Made by a program: the position numbers and the translations under genes. The notes under the pieces are model-generated. The model searched no databases. It was not told the origin of the DNA and saw nothing but the letters and a program-made list of their open reading frames with translations. 64,000 nt of DNA from Clostridium sp. AM34-11AC (GTDB taxonomy: Bacteria; Bacillota; Clostridia; Lachnospirales; Lachnospiraceae). This document shows, one piece after another, positions 62,866 to 64,000 of this stretch; position 1 is the stretch's first letter, and each line of letters begins with the position of its first letter. The stretch is from positions 11,667 through 75,666 of the forward strand of contig NZ_QWGL01000015.1 in NCBI RefSeq assembly GCF_003435375.1, read 5' to 3'.

Positions 62866-62877
62866 GAGCTTGAATAA
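62866..62877 (+). other. attR core of the integrated element
   Basis: GAGCTTGAATAA matches the guaA-end core GAGTTTGAATAA with one mismatch and lies 100 bases after the right arm site. Confidence 0.6.
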
Positions 62878-62880
62878 TCC

Positions 62881-63311
62881 ATTTGTTCTCGTCCCACCCA
62901 GACTCATCCAAGTGTCCGAGTGAAAAAGAACATAAAAAATATGAAGCAGAGTCAGATGAATTTCAAAGAAATTCGTCTGGCCCTGCTTCTTTTTTTGCAG
63001 CTGCATCCACTCTATGCATCCCGGTTCCAAGCCACCAATCCCTTCTCTTCAATCCTGAAAAAGACCGGGAAAGTAAGAAAAAGGCTTGGTTTATAAGGCT
63101 TAAAGAGATTGCTGAATGGAACAGAAGCAGAAGAGGCTTGGAGGCAGAGACAGACGCAGAGGTCATTGAATCCGAAAACTGAAAGTTGAATATAGAAGAG
63201 AATGTTGTAGGATTGCCGCTATGAAAAGGGAAAGAGGATTGGTTTTTCTCGTCCCGGAAGGTCGATTTTCGGGTGGACAAGAGGGTGATTCTTGGTGGGA
63301 CGAGAACAAAT
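62881..63311. repeat. 431-bp segment bounded by a perfect 18-bp inverted repeat
   Basis: ATTTGTTCTCGTCCCACC (62881-62898) and GGTGGGACGAGAACAAAT (63294-63311) are exact inverted copies. The interior has open frames on both strands (about 100 codons each) without ribosome binding sites or recognisable domains, so I call no gene. TCTCGTCCC also occurs once more at 63247-63255. It could be a MITE-like insertion or a remnant of the chromosomal region after guaA. Confidence 0.6.
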
Positions 63312-63315
63312 AGGT

Positions 63316-63360
63316 AAATCCCTACAAAGCCTGTATTTATGGGCTTTGTAGGGATTTTTT
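63316..63360. terminator. Strong bidirectional terminator
   Basis: AAATCCCTACAAAGCC pairs with GGGCTTTGTAGGGATTT, followed by TTT; the A- and T-runs on both sides allow either direction, including for the minus-strand ORF at 63400. Confidence 0.85.
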
Positions 63361-63368
63361 AGATAGCG

Positions 63369-63387
63369 TTGGGTACGATTTGGGTAC
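63369..63387. repeat. TTGGGTAC direct repeats
   Basis: TTGGGTAC at 63369-63376 and 63380-63387, 11 bases apart, the spacing seen in integrase arm sites. It may be the end of another integrated element extending beyond the window. Confidence 0.45.
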
Positions 63388-63399
63388 AAATTGTGGTTA

Positions 63400-63921
63400 T
63401 TATTTTTTTATATCTTTATTTGAAAGAGCACTTTTGGGAGCAAGTCCTGTATATTCACCGATTTCATCTACTGTGGGATGTATCACGATACCTTTTAGCT
63501 CCAATAGTTTTACAGAGAGTCCCATAAATAAGTTTTGGTTTTTATAGGATAACAAAATTTCATAATCTTCATTTGTGATATCTGTTTCACCATGCATGGA
63601 TTCATTACGAAATTTATAAAGAGCATCAAGTGCTTTGTAAAGTCGAAAAGGAACATATTCAAGTTCAATTCCTCGTTTTTTAACAAAATTTTTCATGTCA
63701 TACCAATTATAGTGCTTATTTTCTGTGTTTGGTAATTTAGAAAGTTGAATGATATTGTTAACTTCTCGTTCTATGATGGATAAATATTGTTTCATTAGTA
63801 TACTGGGGGCTATAGTGAAACGTTCGTCTTTGGTGTAATATTCTTTTTCAATTACATCAGCCGATACTAAGTCTAGAATAGAAGATTTTTCAAGTCCCGG
63901 ATATTGAGTAAGGTATAACAT
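63400..63921 (-). CDS. Hypothetical protein with HEPN-like RxxxxH motif
   Basis: A 173-aa AT-rich gene of unknown function. The central region (SIIEREVNNIIQLSK and YKALDALYKFRNESMHGETDIT) is helical and contains R-N-E-S-M-H, the R-x4-H form found in HEPN domains. The C-terminal part has an SVKLLELKGIV helix. The ATG at 63921 has no visible ribosome binding site. The frame stays open upstream for about 20 more codons to a TAG without another ATG, so the annotated start is uncertain and the protein may be a fragment. Confidence 0.45.
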   Translation of the reverse strand: MLYLTQYPGLEKSSILDLVSADVIEKEYYTKDERFTIAPSILMKQYLSIIEREVNNIIQLSKLPNTENKHYNWYDMKNFVKKRGIELEYVPFRLYKALDALYKFRNESMHGETDITNEDYEILLSYKNQNLFMGLSVKLLELKGIVIHPTVDEIGEYTGLAPKSALSNKDIKK

Positions 63922-64000
63922 ATATAAGTCATTTATTTTATTGATGCTATGCCAATTAACTAATATAACCTATTGTGCTATTTCAAATAAAACGTTTAAA

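Larger units (their letters stand above)
54148..62877 (+). mobile_element. Integrative mobilizable element at guaA (about 8.7 kb)
   Basis: It is bounded by the 12-bp imperfect repeat at the guaA stop (54136) and 62866. Matching arm-type repeats GATAACAAA(T/A)TGATAACA lie just inside each end (54208-54224 and 62748-62764). The gene content is xre repressor, xis, int, mobC-like, repA-like ATPase, MobV relaxase and tnpV, with ABC-F and Lnu-like resistance cargo. No type IV secretion genes are present, so transfer would depend on a helper element. Confidence 0.75.

Noticed and set aside
62883..63182. 99-aa ORF and the opposing 105-aa ORF (62963-63280)
   Set aside because: Both lie inside the inverted-repeat segment, overlap each other on opposite strands, have low-complexity sequence and lack start signals.

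Overview
The window looks like a low-to-middle GC Firmicute chromosome, most likely a gut Lachnospiraceae-type Clostridium. The evidence is strong AGGAGG-type ribosome binding sites, canonical TTGACA/TATAAT promoters (often extended -10), a Gram-positive type LexA box at uvrA, a YG/CW-type cell-wall-binding repeat protein, and a TnpV/MobV-type integrated element. No rRNA, tRNA or CRISPR array was recognised.

Layout. 1-4010: end of a sugar-uptake operon (a tandem-duplicated substrate-binding protein, D-lyxose isomerase, a DUF4432 aldose-epimerase-like protein, fructokinase). 4156-8712: EamA transporter, mgtE behind an attenuator-like leader with its own 29-codon ORF, and enolase. 8713-12615: a dispersed three-hairpin repeat, an Rpn-family pseudogene, a YwaF-like membrane protein and an acyltransferase. 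12735-13853: a probable type III toxin-antitoxin locus (two 52-bp tandem repeats, terminator, TenpN/ToxN-like toxin) whose toxin ORF continues in frame into a C_GCAxxG_C_C redox-type protein. 14048-33327: a catabolic island with an RbsD-family protein, sialidase-like protein, MFS carrier, oligopeptide ABC transporter, M20 peptidase, AbgB-like amidohydrolase, FrlD-like kinase, HyuA/HyuB, FrlB-like SIS deglycase and a GntR/UTRA regulator. Four of its promoters share a TGTTATATA-type palindrome, suggesting one regulon. The gene set suggests use of glycated (Amadori) amino acids or peptides, with an unexplained ATP-dependent ring-opening step.

33549-37267: rpmE, DUF1385, prmC (with an unusual Asn-rich insertion) and prfA. 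37545-43968: MATE pump, rfbA-rfbB-rfbD (rfbC absent) and glmM. 44353-54147: leuA behind a possible Leu-codon leader ORF, a secreted cell-wall-binding protein with a structured 5' UTR, SOS-regulated uvrA, iadA and guaA.

54148-62877: an integrative mobilizable element of about 8.7 kb inserted at the 3' end of guaA, bounded by a 12-bp imperfect repeat and by matching GATAAC arm sites. It carries an XRE repressor with an operator cluster, excisionase, tyrosine integrase, MobC-like protein, RepA-like ATPase, MobV relaxase, TnpV, an attenuator-controlled ABC-F protein and a lincosamide-nucleotidyltransferase-like enzyme. Beyond it are an 18-bp perfect inverted-repeat pair, a strong terminator, TTGGGTAC direct repeats (possibly the end of another element) and a HEPN-like ORF.

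Two dispersed non-coding repeat families (about 142 bp and about 178 bp) recur through the chromosomal part.
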